Assembly (NCBI GenBank): GCA_028820215.1
Contig: JAPPKD010000310.1
Location: forward strand, 3,015-21,864
Length of the DNA: 18,850 nucleotides
Direction of reading: 5' to 3'
From: Spirochaetaceae bacterium
GTDB taxonomy: Bacteria > Spirochaetota > Spirochaetia > SZUA-6 > Bin103
The position numbers and the translations under genes are program-made. The notes beneath the pieces are model-generated. The model had not been told where the DNA came from and did no database searches. It saw nothing but the letters and a program-made list of their open reading frames with translations. Each line of letters begins with the position of its first letter. Within the stretch, counting starts at the first letter, position 1. This document shows, one piece after another, positions 1-8,461 of the stretch.

Positions 1-110
1 TCCTCTTTCTTATTTTATATTGTCCTCCTTCCGTTGGTGGTTGTTTTTTTTTTTTTTTTGTTTTTGGGGGGGGGGGCGGCGCGCCCCCGCCCCCCCCCCG
101 ACCGACCCCG
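1..110. other. Low-complexity contig-edge sequence, probable artifact
   Basis: This stretch holds a run of 16 T (44–59), five more T (61–65), 11 G (66–76) and ten C (90–99). The G and C runs can pair with each other. The composition is unlike the balanced high-GC coding sequence that follows and resembles sequencing or assembly noise at a contig end. An open frame runs through it from a TTG at 20, but the encoded peptide (poly-Phe, then Gly/Pro runs) is not credible as protein. No reliable promoter or gene is seen here. Confidence 0.6.
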
Positions 111-145
111 TAACGGAAGGAGGCACTGCGGTTCCGGGGCGTGAC

Positions 146-175
146 GTGAGCCAAGCGAACCTCACTCGAAGAGTG
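146..175 (-). repeat. Dispersed repeat, copy 1 (inverted relative to copy 2)
   Basis: These 30 bases are the reverse complement of 1763–1792 with 27 of 30 matches. The core at 163–175, CACTCGAAGAGTG, is an exact reverse complement of 1763–1775 and is itself a 5-bp inverted repeat around GAA. The mismatches fall at one base after the core and at two adjacent bases in the right half. The copy lies just ahead of the signal-peptide codons of the first gene, and its last three bases form an in-frame GTG. Confidence 0.75.
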
Positions 176-2347
176 GCAGGCGCCGGGTATCCCCATCTGC
201 GCGGGCGCCTCCTGGCGCTCGCGTTGCTCGCGCTTGCCGCTCCGGGCGCGTGGGCGGACGGCGCGTACCGCTACGACAGCCGCGACCGGGTGGTGCGCAC
301 GCCGTCGCTCTATCACGTGGACCGGGTCGTGCACTTCAGCGACCTGGGTGTCGCGGTCGACGATCCGCGCGACGTCGCGGTCACCGGAGACGGGGCGGTG
401 GTGCTGGATACCGGGAACAGCCGCCTGGTCTGGCTCGATGCCGAATTCCGGCTCGCGCGGGTCCAGGTAGAGTTCACGGACGGCGAACGCACCGAGACGC
501 TGAACCATCCGCAGGGCGTGTTCGTCGCCGGGGACGGCGCGATCTACGTGGCGGACACCGACAACCGGCGCATCGTCGTGCTCGATGCCTCGGGCCGCCT
601 CCTCAGGATCCTGGGCGAGCCCGCGGACGCCTCCTTCCGGATCATGTCCGCGGACTACGAGTACCGGCCCGTGAAGGTGGGCGTGAACGCCCTGGGCACG
701 GTCTACGTGATCGTCAGGAACCTCTTCGAGGGGTTCATGCAGCTTGACGAGGAGGGACGGTTCGAGGGCTTCGTGGGGGCGCCCCGCGTGGTGGTCAGCC
801 CCGTGGACCTGCTGTGGGCGCGCATCTTCACCGCCGAGCAGCGCAGCCGCATGACCCTCTCCCTGCCCATCGACTACCGCTCGATCGACTTCACCTCCGA
901 CGGCTACCTCCTCGCCACGGTGGCCGCGGGCGAGACCTACAGCGGCGAGCCGATCCGGAGGCTGAGCAACTCCGGGTTCGAGGTGCCCATCGCAGCCGGC
1001 GACCGCACGCCGCCCCGGGGCGACATTCTCTACTCCCTGGGCGAAGGCCCCTCCGTGCTGGTCGACGTGGCAGGGCAGCCGTGGGGCGTGTTCAGCGCGC
1101 TTGATCAGCGCCGGGGCAGGATCTTCACCTACGACGGGGAAGGGTCCCTGCTGGCCGTCATGGGCGGGATGGGCAACCGCGTCGGCCAGTTCCGCCTGCC
1201 GGTGAGCATCGACGCGCGGGGCAACGACCTGGTCGTCCTCGACAACGCCAGGAAGAGCCTGGTCGTGATGAAGCCGACGTCGCACGGCCGGTACGTGTTC
1301 GCCGCCCTGGCCCTGGAGGCCAACGGTTTCCACGACGAGGCGGTGCGCCTGTGGGAGCAGGTCCTGGCCTACGACCGCGAGTTCGAGGTGGCCTATGCCG
1401 CGATCGGGCGCTCCCGGCTCGCCGCCGGCGACTACCGGGCAGCGGTGCGCTCCTTCCGCCGCGCCAACGACCGGGAGGGTTACTCGCGGGCGTTCGCCGA
1501 GCTGCGCAGCGAGGTAGTCAGGAGGATCTTCCTGCCGGTGGTGCTGTCCGCCGTGATCGTCGCGGTGCTGTTCGCGGTCCTGGTGAAGCTGGGCTTCGCC
1601 GAGCGGTGCCGGGCGCTGTTCTCCCGGCTTGGCCGGACGGCCGCCATGACCCGGCCGCTGCCGCTGGCGCGGGTGAGCGGCCGCGACCTGGTGCGCGACC
1701 TCCGCTTTTCGCTGCACACCGCCCTCCACCCCGTCAGGGGCTTCCGGGAGCTGAAGCTCGCTCACTCTTCGAGTGAAGTTCGCTCCGCTCACTCTTCAGC
1801 CGTCCCGGCCGCGACCGTGATTCTGGCCGTGCTCTGCTTCGTCTACGTGCTGTTCCGGGAGGGCGCGGGATTCGTGTTCAACACCACGACGGGCGGGTTC
1901 GACCCTGCCCGCTTCGACCTGGTGCGCGTCATCCCCACGATCCTGGCGCCACTGGCCCTCTGGTGCACGGTGAGCTGGGCGCTGACCACGATCCTGCAGG
2001 GCAAGGGCACCCTGGGACAGGTTTACGTCGCCGCGGTCTTCTCCACGGTGCCGGTGCTCCTCGCCATGATCGCGCTGATTCCCGTCAGTCACGCGCTGGT
2101 CCGCGAGGAGGCCGGTTTCTACCACGGGGTGCTCTCTCTCGCGTTCGTCTGGAGCGGATTCCTGCTGCTGACCTCCACGACGATGACGCACGACTACGAT
2201 CGGCTGTTCCGCAGCGTCCTCATCATCCTGCTGATCCTGGCCGGCATCGGCGTGACGGTGTTCGTGCTCCTGGTGCTGTTCAGCGTCGGCAACACCATCG
2301 TCAGGTTCGCGGCTGGGGTCTGGCGGGAGTACCTGTTCACCCGATGA
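173..2347 (+). CDS. NHL-repeat / TPR-like / YIP1-domain membrane protein
   Basis: About 724 residues if translation starts at GTG 173. The start is uncertain: GTG 146 is the other plausible choice, no clear Shine-Dalgarno sequence is seen, and both lie in a repeat. Residues 9–28 form a Sec signal peptide ending in GAWA before D. Residues ~60–150 and ~335–366 carry NHL-type propeller repeats, with motifs such as DVAVTGDGAVVLDTGNSRL and IYVADTDNRRIVVLD. Residues ~373–445 are TPR-like helices (FHDEAVRLWEQVLAYD, GDYRAAVRSFRRA). One membrane helix follows at ~450–472. The C-terminal ~220 residues are a YIP1-type domain with four to five hydrophobic helices. The domain order implies an extracytoplasmic propeller and TPR region anchored by a membrane domain. 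The stop overlaps the next start (ATGA). Function is unknown; by context it is an accessory to glycan binding or import. An in-frame repeat insertion lies at the YIP1 entrance. Confidence 0.8.
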   Translation: MAGAGYPHLRGRLLALALLALAAPGAWADGAYRYDSRDRVVRTPSLYHVDRVVHFSDLGVAVDDPRDVAVTGDGAVVLDTGNSRLVWLDAEFRLARVQVEFTDGERTETLNHPQGVFVAGDGAIYVADTDNRRIVVLDASGRLLRILGEPADASFRIMSADYEYRPVKVGVNALGTVYVIVRNLFEGFMQLDEEGRFEGFVGAPRVVVSPVDLLWARIFTAEQRSRMTLSLPIDYRSIDFTSDGYLLATVAAGETYSGEPIRRLSNSGFEVPIAAGDRTPPRGDILYSLGEGPSVLVDVAGQPWGVFSALDQRRGRIFTYDGEGSLLAVMGGMGNRVGQFRLPVSIDARGNDLVVLDNARKSLVVMKPTSHGRYVFAALALEANGFHDEAVRLWEQVLAYDREFEVAYAAIGRSRLAAGDYRAAVRSFRRANDREGYSRAFAELRSEVVRRIFLPVVLSAVIVAVLFAVLVKLGFAERCRALFSRLGRTAAMTRPLPLARVSGRDLVRDLRFSLHTALHPVRGFRELKLAHSSSEVRSAHSSAVPAATVILAVLCFVYVLFREGAGFVFNTTTGGFDPARFDLVRVIPTILAPLALWCTVSWALTTILQGKGTLGQVYVAAVFSTVPVLLAMIALIPVSHALVREEAGFYHGVLSLAFVWSGFLLLTSTTMTHDYDRLFRSVLIILLILAGIGVTVFVLLVLFSVGNTIVRFAAGVWREYLFTR
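1760..1797 (+). repeat. Dispersed repeat, copy 2, in frame inside the YIP1 domain
   Basis: Positions 1763–1792 match the reverse complement of 146–175 at 27 of 30 bases. In addition, GCTCACTCTTC occurs twice here, at 1760–1770 and 1787–1797, as a direct repeat with a 27-base period, so exactly nine codons lie between equivalent points. The segment encodes a Ser/His/Ala-rich stretch (LAHSSSEVRSAHSS) between GFRELK and VPAATVIL. YIP1 relatives, as I recall them, have a short charged link there. It looks like a small repeat insertion that kept the reading frame. Confidence 0.7.
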
Positions 2348-5223
2348 CGAAGGCATCTGGCGGGAGGGGAATCCGGGCGCTCGCCGCGGTGGCGGCGACC
2401 CTGGCCATGGCCGCGGTGCCGTTGTCTGCGCGCGCCCCGGATACCCTCGGAGTGCCCGAGTCCTTCGACCTGGTGGCCGAGAATGCCTCCCTGCGCCTCC
2501 ACGTGGACCCGGCGACCGCCAACTTCGCGCTGGAGGACAAGGAAAGCGGCGCGGTCTGGCACTCCAACCCGCAGGACGTCGACGGCTACGACCGGACCGC
2601 GTCCGGAAGGGAGAGGAACCGGCTGCGCGCGCTGCTGGGCATGTCGTATGTGCGGGGCAACGGCGCCCGGGTCGCCTACGACAGCTACACGGACAGCGTG
2701 CTGCACGGCCAGCACGCTGTCCGTCCGATCGACGGCGGCTTCCGCGTGGAGTTCCGGCTGGGACGCAAGTGGCGGGAGTCCGGGCTCATGCCCCGCGTCG
2801 TCGAGGGCGAGCGGTTCGCGTCCACCGTGCTGGCGGCGGCGACCGAGGCCGAGAAGGAGACGCTGCTCACCTACTACGTGCCGGCGGCGCTGATCCCGCG
2901 CGAGGACGAGCCGGCCCCGATCGAGATCAGCGTCCCGGGGCCGCTCGGCGAGGTGTTCACGGAGCGGATCGAGGCGCTGCTCGGCGACCACACGCTGCTC
3001 GTCCGGGACGAAGCGTACCTGGCCGGGCTCGCCCAGCTCGCCGAGCTCCGCCGGAAGGCCGACGGCGCGTCCGGCGATGCGGAGCAGGAACTGCGCGGGC
3101 AACTGCTCAGGGTGCAGGGCTCCCTGGTGAAGCAGAAGACGGATTACGCCAAGGCGCTCATCGACGTGATCGTCGCCGACCGGGAGGAGTACGTCGACAT
3201 CAGGTCGCTGACGCCCGCGGTCATGGAGCCGTTCCTGGGGCGGACGTTCCACCTGAAGTTCAAGCATCCGCGCTTCAAGACGGAGGCCCTGCTCGCCGCC
3301 CTCGGCAACAACGGGTACACGCCCGAGGACATCGTGGCCGACCACGGCACCTTCGGGCTCACCGCCCCGGAAAAGAACCACGAGCGGTTCGTCATACCGC
3401 TCGAGATCGTGCTCGACGGGCGCGGCTTCACCGCCCGCGTGCGCGGCCGGGAGATCGAGTACGGCGTCGACGTTCCCTTCCGCGCCGGCCCGGCGGTCAC
3501 GACCGTGTCGTACCCCGTGCTGTCACTGGAGCTGCTGCCGTTCTTCTTCGCCGCGCGCCGCGACGATTCCGGCTACCTGTTCGTGCCCTCCGGGTCGGGC
3601 GCCCTCATCGACCTTGCCGAGCGCAAGGCCGGCGCCCGCTCGCTGACCGTGCCGGTGTACGGCGGGGACTTCAGCCTCGAACCGAGGCCGGGCGCCGGCG
3701 ACCACGGCTATCTGCCCGTCTTCGGCGCCGTGCGGGAGGACACCGGCTTCCTGGCGATCATCGAGTCCGGCGCCTCGATCGCGTCGGTCTCCGTGCTCAA
3801 GGCCGGGGTCTACAACTCCTACCACACCGTGTTCGCGGACTTCACGATCACGGAAGGGCGGACGGAGGCGCGGGAGACCGGCGACGCCCTGTTCGGAGCC
3901 TACGCCATCTACGCGCCGGAGTCGTACGCCGGCGACGTGGTGTCGCGCTACCACCTGCTGCCGGCCGGCAGCGCCGACTACTCGTCCATGGCGCGCATCT
4001 ACCGCGGACACCTGCTGGAGCGAGGCTTGCCGCCCCGGCGCCGCGGCGCCGGCACGCCGCTGTTCCTGGACGTCACCGCGTCGGTACCCACGACGGCGAC
4101 CGTGGCCGGCATCCCGTACCGTTCGACGGCGGTGGCGACCGGCTACCGCGATGCGCGGCGGATGCTCTCCGAGCTCGACAACCCCGACGGCTTGATCGTC
4201 CGCTACGCCGGCTGGCTGGCGGGCGGCACCGCCCATCGGTTTCCGGGCCGTGTCTCCCTGAACGCCAAGCTGGGGAGCCGGCGGGAGCTTCGGCGCCTGC
4301 TCGATTTCTCCAGGCAGCGCGGGATCGGCTTCTACCCGGCCGTGGACTTCCTGGCCGTCAACGAGCGCGGCCTCTTCGACGGGTTCACTGCCAGCCGCGA
4401 GGCGGCGCGCGGCCTGGACCGGGCACCGATCAGGTTGCTCGACACCAACCCGGCGCTCACCGACGACATTCCCACCGGCACGTACCTGATCTCACCGGCG
4501 GCGCTCGGCGGCGTAGTCGGTTCCTTCGCCGGCCGCTACGGGCGCATGCGGCATCCCTTCCTCGGGCTCGACCGATTCGGACTCCTGAGCTTCAGCGACT
4601 ATCGGCGCGGTGCCGATCCGGAGCGAATCTTCAACCCGGAGGAGACCTTGCACGTGCTCGACGAGGCGGCGTCGCAGCTCGCCGACGCCGGCTTCGGGCT
4701 GCTGATCGAGGGGGCAAACGCGCACCTGCTCCCGCGCGCGGCCGCCGTCATGCGCGTCCCCTACCGAGACGCGGACTACGACATCGTGACCCGCACCATT
4801 CCCTTCATGCAGATGGTCCTGCACGGCTCGGTGCCGTACTCCTCCGAGCCGGTCAACTACCAGGCCGACCAGCGGACGGCGCTGCTGCGGGCGATCGAGT
4901 CGGGGAGCAGCCTGGCGTTCGCCGTGGTCGGCGAGGCACCCGCCCTGCCTGCGCCGCTCCATGACGTCGATCTGTACGCCTCGCTCTACGCGAGCTGGAA
5001 GGACACCATGCTCGCCATGCACGGCACGCTCAGCCGGGCGCTGGCGGGGCTTGGCAGCGTGCCCATCCGCGCGCATGCCACGCTGGCCGACGGCGTGCGC
5101 GTGACCCGTTACGAGAACGGCGTGGACGTCGTGGTCAACTACCGCGACGAGCCGTACGTGCATGGGGGCGTGACGGTCGGCCCGAACGACTATCTGCGGG
5201 TACCGGAGCGGGTGGTGTGGTAG
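2344..5223 (+). CDS. Exported DUF5696-family protein with barrel-like domain
   Basis: 959 residues from ATG 2344, which overlaps the previous stop by four bases. This start puts a clean Sec signal peptide at the N-terminus (residues ~9–31, ending SARA before PDT). Residues ~40–190 form a beta-rich domain with the DUF5696 hallmark of an ENASLRLHVD strand followed by KESGAVWHSNP. Residues ~200–280 are a charged, helical, coiled-coil-like insert. Residues ~340–560 are again beta-rich. Residues ~570–886 look like a (beta/alpha)8 barrel, with YPAVDF (Asp668), LLIEGANAHLLP (Glu789) and the conserved IPFMQMVLHG segment at ~819–828. The family has no established biochemical role. The barrel and the neighbours suggest a glycan-active or glycan-binding exported protein. 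The assignment rests on recalled family motifs rather than a search. Confidence 0.82.
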   Translation: MTKASGGRGIRALAAVAATLAMAAVPLSARAPDTLGVPESFDLVAENASLRLHVDPATANFALEDKESGAVWHSNPQDVDGYDRTASGRERNRLRALLGMSYVRGNGARVAYDSYTDSVLHGQHAVRPIDGGFRVEFRLGRKWRESGLMPRVVEGERFASTVLAAATEAEKETLLTYYVPAALIPREDEPAPIEISVPGPLGEVFTERIEALLGDHTLLVRDEAYLAGLAQLAELRRKADGASGDAEQELRGQLLRVQGSLVKQKTDYAKALIDVIVADREEYVDIRSLTPAVMEPFLGRTFHLKFKHPRFKTEALLAALGNNGYTPEDIVADHGTFGLTAPEKNHERFVIPLEIVLDGRGFTARVRGREIEYGVDVPFRAGPAVTTVSYPVLSLELLPFFFAARRDDSGYLFVPSGSGALIDLAERKAGARSLTVPVYGGDFSLEPRPGAGDHGYLPVFGAVREDTGFLAIIESGASIASVSVLKAGVYNSYHTVFADFTITEGRTEARETGDALFGAYAIYAPESYAGDVVSRYHLLPAGSADYSSMARIYRGHLLERGLPPRRRGAGTPLFLDVTASVPTTATVAGIPYRSTAVATGYRDARRMLSELDNPDGLIVRYAGWLAGGTAHRFPGRVSLNAKLGSRRELRRLLDFSRQRGIGFYPAVDFLAVNERGLFDGFTASREAARGLDRAPIRLLDTNPALTDDIPTGTYLISPAALGGVVGSFAGRYGRMRHPFLGLDRFGLLSFSDYRRGADPERIFNPEETLHVLDEAASQLADAGFGLLIEGANAHLLPRAAAVMRVPYRDADYDIVTRTIPFMQMVLHGSVPYSSEPVNYQADQRTALLRAIESGSSLAFAVVGEAPALPAPLHDVDLYASLYASWKDTMLAMHGTLSRALAGLGSVPIRAHATLADGVRVTRYENGVDVVVNYRDEPYVHGGVTVGPNDYLRVPERVVW

Positions 5224-6113
5224 GGCGCGTCGACCTGGCCCGCAAGAAAGCGCGCATGGGCTACCTGTTCACGCTGCCGCTGATGGTCGGCATCGTCCTT
5301 TTTCTTATCATGCCGATCGTGCAGTCGATCTCGTTCAGCGTGGGTGAGATCGAGCTGACCGAAGAGGGCTACCTGCTGCATCCGGTGGGGCTGGCGAATT
5401 TCCACCACGTGCTCCGAGTCGACACCTTCTTCCCCCGCCACCTGGCGGCGGCCGTGGTGAAGCTGGCCTCGGAGGTCCCGGTCGTCCTGGTGTTCGGCCT
5501 GATCTGCGCCTCGCTCCTGAACCGTCCCTTCCGGGGGCGCGGCGTGATGCGCACGATTCTGTTCCTCCCGGTGATCCTGTCGTCGGGTGTCCTGGTCACC
5601 CTGCAGCAGTCATACCTGCTGACGCAGGAGCTCGACATCGGAACGCTGTTCGAGCGCTTCACGCGTCAGATGGTGAGCGGATGGGTGGTGGAGTCGGCCG
5701 CCGTCGACGGCGCGCTCTCCTACATCGTCGACGCCACCGCTCGCCTCCCCGGTATCGCCGCAGCCGCGGGCATCCCCATCCTGATCTTCCTTGCCGGCCT
5801 GCAGGGAATACCCGATTCGATGTACGAGGTGGCCAGGATCGAGGGGGCCAACGCCTGGGAGAGCTTCTTCTACATCACCGTGCCGCTGGCGGCGCCGCTG
5901 ATCTTCCCGATCGTCGTCTACATGATCGTGGATTCGTTCACGGCCGCCGACAGCGAGCTGCTGCGCTACATCACGCAGAGCATGCAGAGCGGGGCCGGGT
6001 ACGGCGCCTCCACGGCCATGGCGTGGGTGTTCTTCGGTTCCGTGGCGATCATCCTGGCGATCGTGGGCGCGGCCGTGGCGCGCTGGACGCGCAACAGCGG
6101 AGTGGTGGCGTGA
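5217..6113 (+). CDS. Sugar ABC transporter permease, MalF/UgpA-type (pair 1)
   Basis: 298 residues. GTG 5217 overlaps the DUF5696 gene by seven bases and has GGAG at 5205–5208, eight bases upstream. About six membrane helices are visible, near residues 14–37, 79–102, 110–133, 172–198, 225–246 and 268–290. The cytoplasmic EAA loop, where the ATPase docks, begins at residue 204 as EVARIEGANAWESFF and ends in ITVP. This is the standard signature of the binding-protein-dependent transport inner-membrane family. It forms a heterodimer with the next gene, whose start overlaps its stop. The substrate is probably an oligosaccharide, judged only from neighbours. Confidence 0.9.
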   Translation: MVGRVDLARKKARMGYLFTLPLMVGIVLFLIMPIVQSISFSVGEIELTEEGYLLHPVGLANFHHVLRVDTFFPRHLAAAVVKLASEVPVVLVFGLICASLLNRPFRGRGVMRTILFLPVILSSGVLVTLQQSYLLTQELDIGTLFERFTRQMVSGWVVESAAVDGALSYIVDATARLPGIAAAAGIPILIFLAGLQGIPDSMYEVARIEGANAWESFFYITVPLAAPLIFPIVVYMIVDSFTAADSELLRYITQSMQSGAGYGASTAMAWVFFGSVAIILAIVGAAVARWTRNSGVVA

Positions 6114-7075
6114 GCTCGGCGCTGGCCAGGTGGACGACTCCCGCACAGCGGATCGCGTACCGGATCGATTGGCGGATCCTGCTCTTTCGGGTGTTCCGGT
6201 TCGCGTTCCTGGCCGGCGTGTCGTTCATCGTGCTCTTCCCCGTGCTGCACAAGCTCGTCCAGTCCTTCATGTCCGAGGCCGACATCATGGACGTCAACCG
6301 CGTGTGGATCCCGTCGGGGCTGTCGCTGTTGAACTACCGGATCGTCATGGTATCGCTCGATTACTTCCACAACGCGTTGCGGTCGCTCGGCCTGACGCTG
6401 CTGGTGTGCGGGTCGCAGATGGCCTCGTCGACGCTCGTCGCCTACGGCCTGGCGCGCTTTCGAAACCGGCTCACGAACGTCCTGTTCGTGAGCGCCGTGT
6501 TCAGCATGGTCATTCCCCCGCAGCTGATGATGATTCCGCTGATCTTCAACTTCCGGTACTTCAGCCTCTTCGGGCTGTTCCCGGAAGGCCTGAACATGAC
6601 CGGAAGCATCCTGCCGTTCCTGCTTACCTCGCTGACCTGCATGGGCTACAAGAACGGCATCTTCATCTACGTCATGCGCCAGGTGTTCAAGGGCATCCCG
6701 CGCGATCTCGAGGACGCCGCCTACGTGGACGGATCGGGATACCTCAACACCTTTGCCCGCATCATCCTGCCCTCGGCCACCGCCGGACTGCTGGTCGTGT
6801 TTCTGCTGGCGTTCGTCTGGCAGTGGAACGACCTGACCTTCACGGAGCTGTTCCTGCCCAACGCGGAGCTGCTGTCGACGGTGATGGTGGGCTTCGGCTT
6901 TCAGTACGAAGACTGGTACGTCGCGTTCAACGACGGCGCACGGCCGCATCCGGGCTTCGTGGCCGCCGTGGTCAACACCGCCATGCTCGTGTTCATACTA
7001 CCAGTGCTGGCGCTCTACCTGTTCGTGCAGCGCTGGTTCATCACGAGCGTCGACCGCGTGGGACTGGTCGGCTGA
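6110..7075 (+). CDS. Carbohydrate ABC transporter permease, MalG/UgpE-type (pair 1)
   Basis: 321 residues from GTG 6110, in a GTGA overlap with the previous stop; GGAG lies at 6099–6102. The frame is open far upstream, but the earlier part lies inside the preceding permease in another frame and reads as Arg/Gly-rich shadow sequence. The EAA loop starts at residue 201 as EDAAYVDGSGYLNTF and ends IILP. A helix at ~36–55 begins the transmembrane part, and the C-terminus ends VQRWFITSVDRVGLVG, close to the usual MalG-type ending. It is the partner subunit of the gene at 5217. Confidence 0.9.
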   Translation: MSSALARWTTPAQRIAYRIDWRILLFRVFRFAFLAGVSFIVLFPVLHKLVQSFMSEADIMDVNRVWIPSGLSLLNYRIVMVSLDYFHNALRSLGLTLLVCGSQMASSTLVAYGLARFRNRLTNVLFVSAVFSMVIPPQLMMIPLIFNFRYFSLFGLFPEGLNMTGSILPFLLTSLTCMGYKNGIFIYVMRQVFKGIPRDLEDAAYVDGSGYLNTFARIILPSATAGLLVVFLLAFVWQWNDLTFTELFLPNAELLSTVMVGFGFQYEDWYVAFNDGARPHPGFVAAVVNTAMLVFILPVLALYLFVQRWFITSVDRVGLVG

Positions 7076-7090
7076 AGGAGTGAAGCGACC

Positions 7091-8461
7091 ATGATCGAGA
7101 GATTCGTCACCGGCAACTGGGAGCTGGCGGTATCGGTCGCGACCGGAGCGCCGCTGCCGGGCGCGGACGTGAGGATCTACTTCTCCTCCGACGCCGGCCG
7201 GGAGAACTGCGGGTTCCTGAACGTCGGCAGCGGGCGCACCTACCTGGGGCGCCGCAAGCAGGGGAGCGAAGAGATCCTGCGCACCTACGCGGACGCCGGC
7301 CATCCGCCCTGGCGGATCCGGCTGCAGAAGCGCGGCGCCTTCTTTCGCTTCTGGATCGACGACGGGCCGCACGGCTACATCAAGGGGCCGACCGGGCAGT
7401 GGGACATGCTCTTCGAGCCGGCCGAGGCGCACCTGTTCATCGATTGCGACGTCGAGCACTACCGGATCGACGAGTGCCGGCTCACCAGCCTGACGTGGTT
7501 CGAGGAAACAACGGTGGCCATCCCCACGGGGGAGGAGGGGAGCTGGACGGCAGGGCACGTGATTCCGGGCGGCATCATCGAGCATGGCGGCCGCTTCTAC
7601 CTGTACGTCATGGGCTCCCGCCCCGGCGAGCAGGAAGGAGGTCTGGAGCGCGTGATCGGCGTGGCGATGAGCGACGACCTGGAACACTGGGAGCTTCACC
7701 CCGAGCCGGTGGTGACGAGTTCGAACGTGCCCTACGACAACCTCTATCCCAACGGCGCCATCGTCACCGACGAGGGCAAGGTGGCGCTGCTGTACTCGTC
7801 GCAGATGTATCCGAAGTGGAACGGGTTTTGCCTCACGATGGCCGACCACCCGCTGGGGCCGTTCGTCGACCACCCCGGGAACCCCGTGTTCGACCACGGC
7901 GACCACGCGCACGAGTTCGACGTGGTCGCCCTGAAGGGCGGACGCTACAAGTATCTGCTGATGTACGCCGGCTTCACGCCGAACCCTCCGCGCGGCCTGG
8001 CCGGGGACCGGGGCTACGCGCTCTACAGCGACGACCTCGTCCACTGGGTGCCGGACCCGGACAACCCCGTGTTCGGCCCTGACACGCTGGACGACTGGGA
8101 CGCCATCCACGTGCGCACCCGGTCGCTGACCAAGATCGGCGACACCTGGTACCTGTGGTACGAGGGCTGCAACACCTGGAAGCCTCCCGGCAAGGAGCAC
8201 CACGGCTGGTGGGACACCGTCGGGCTGGCGCGCTCGAGGGACCTGAAGCACTGGGAGTACCACCCGCGCAACCCCGCCCTGGAATCGGGCCAGAGTCACT
8301 GGATCGGCTGGCCGCGTATGGTGATCCGGAACGGCACCGGCTACGTGTTCATGGTCGAGAACTCCCAGATCGTCTACAAGAAGATCCCGATCGACCGGCT
8401 CGCCGACTGGGAGAGCGACCTGGGAGAGACGATCGACCTGCTTCAGGGAGAGCCCGGATGA
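7091..8461 (+). CDS. Cytosolic five-bladed beta-propeller glycosidase-like protein (GH43/GH32/GH130-like fold)
   Basis: 456 residues. ATG 7091 follows GGAG at 7077–7080 and lies 15 bases after the permease stop. No signal peptide, so probably cytoplasmic. Residues 1–135 form a beta-rich N-terminal domain I cannot name; it resembles lectin- or LamG-like sandwiches. Residues ~150–450 show repeated propeller blades: YLYVMGS, then SDDLEHWELHPEP; Asp216 in YDNLYPNGAIV; Glu275–Asp277 in HEFDVV; Asp334, Asp335 and Asp337 in DDWDAIHVRTRSL; and SRDLKHWEYHPRNP near the end. The pattern 'S-D-L-x-H-W-E' is typical of GH32/43/130-type propellers. The first blade reads IPGGIIEHGGRFYL, without the Asp expected for GH43 or GH32, so the exact family and activity are uncertain. 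The stop overlaps the next start (ATGA). Confidence 0.78.
   Translation: MIERFVTGNWELAVSVATGAPLPGADVRIYFSSDAGRENCGFLNVGSGRTYLGRRKQGSEEILRTYADAGHPPWRIRLQKRGAFFRFWIDDGPHGYIKGPTGQWDMLFEPAEAHLFIDCDVEHYRIDECRLTSLTWFEETTVAIPTGEEGSWTAGHVIPGGIIEHGGRFYLYVMGSRPGEQEGGLERVIGVAMSDDLEHWELHPEPVVTSSNVPYDNLYPNGAIVTDEGKVALLYSSQMYPKWNGFCLTMADHPLGPFVDHPGNPVFDHGDHAHEFDVVALKGGRYKYLLMYAGFTPNPPRGLAGDRGYALYSDDLVHWVPDPDNPVFGPDTLDDWDAIHVRTRSLTKIGDTWYLWYEGCNTWKPPGKEHHGWWDTVGLARSRDLKHWEYHPRNPALESGQSHWIGWPRMVIRNGTGYVFMVENSQIVYKKIPIDRLADWESDLGETIDLLQGEPG

Noticed and set aside
11..22. TATATT at 16–21 as a -10 promoter box
   Set aside because: It lies in suspect edge sequence, and no -35 box can be assessed.
20..172. TTG start at 20 for the first gene
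   Set aside because: It would add a poly-Phe, poly-Gly and Pro-rich extension ahead of an internal signal peptide, encoded by probable artifact sequence.
2194..3381. A 395-codon - strand frame opposite the DUF5696 gene
   Set aside because: It shows no recognisable motif and spans the junction of two well-supported + strand genes.
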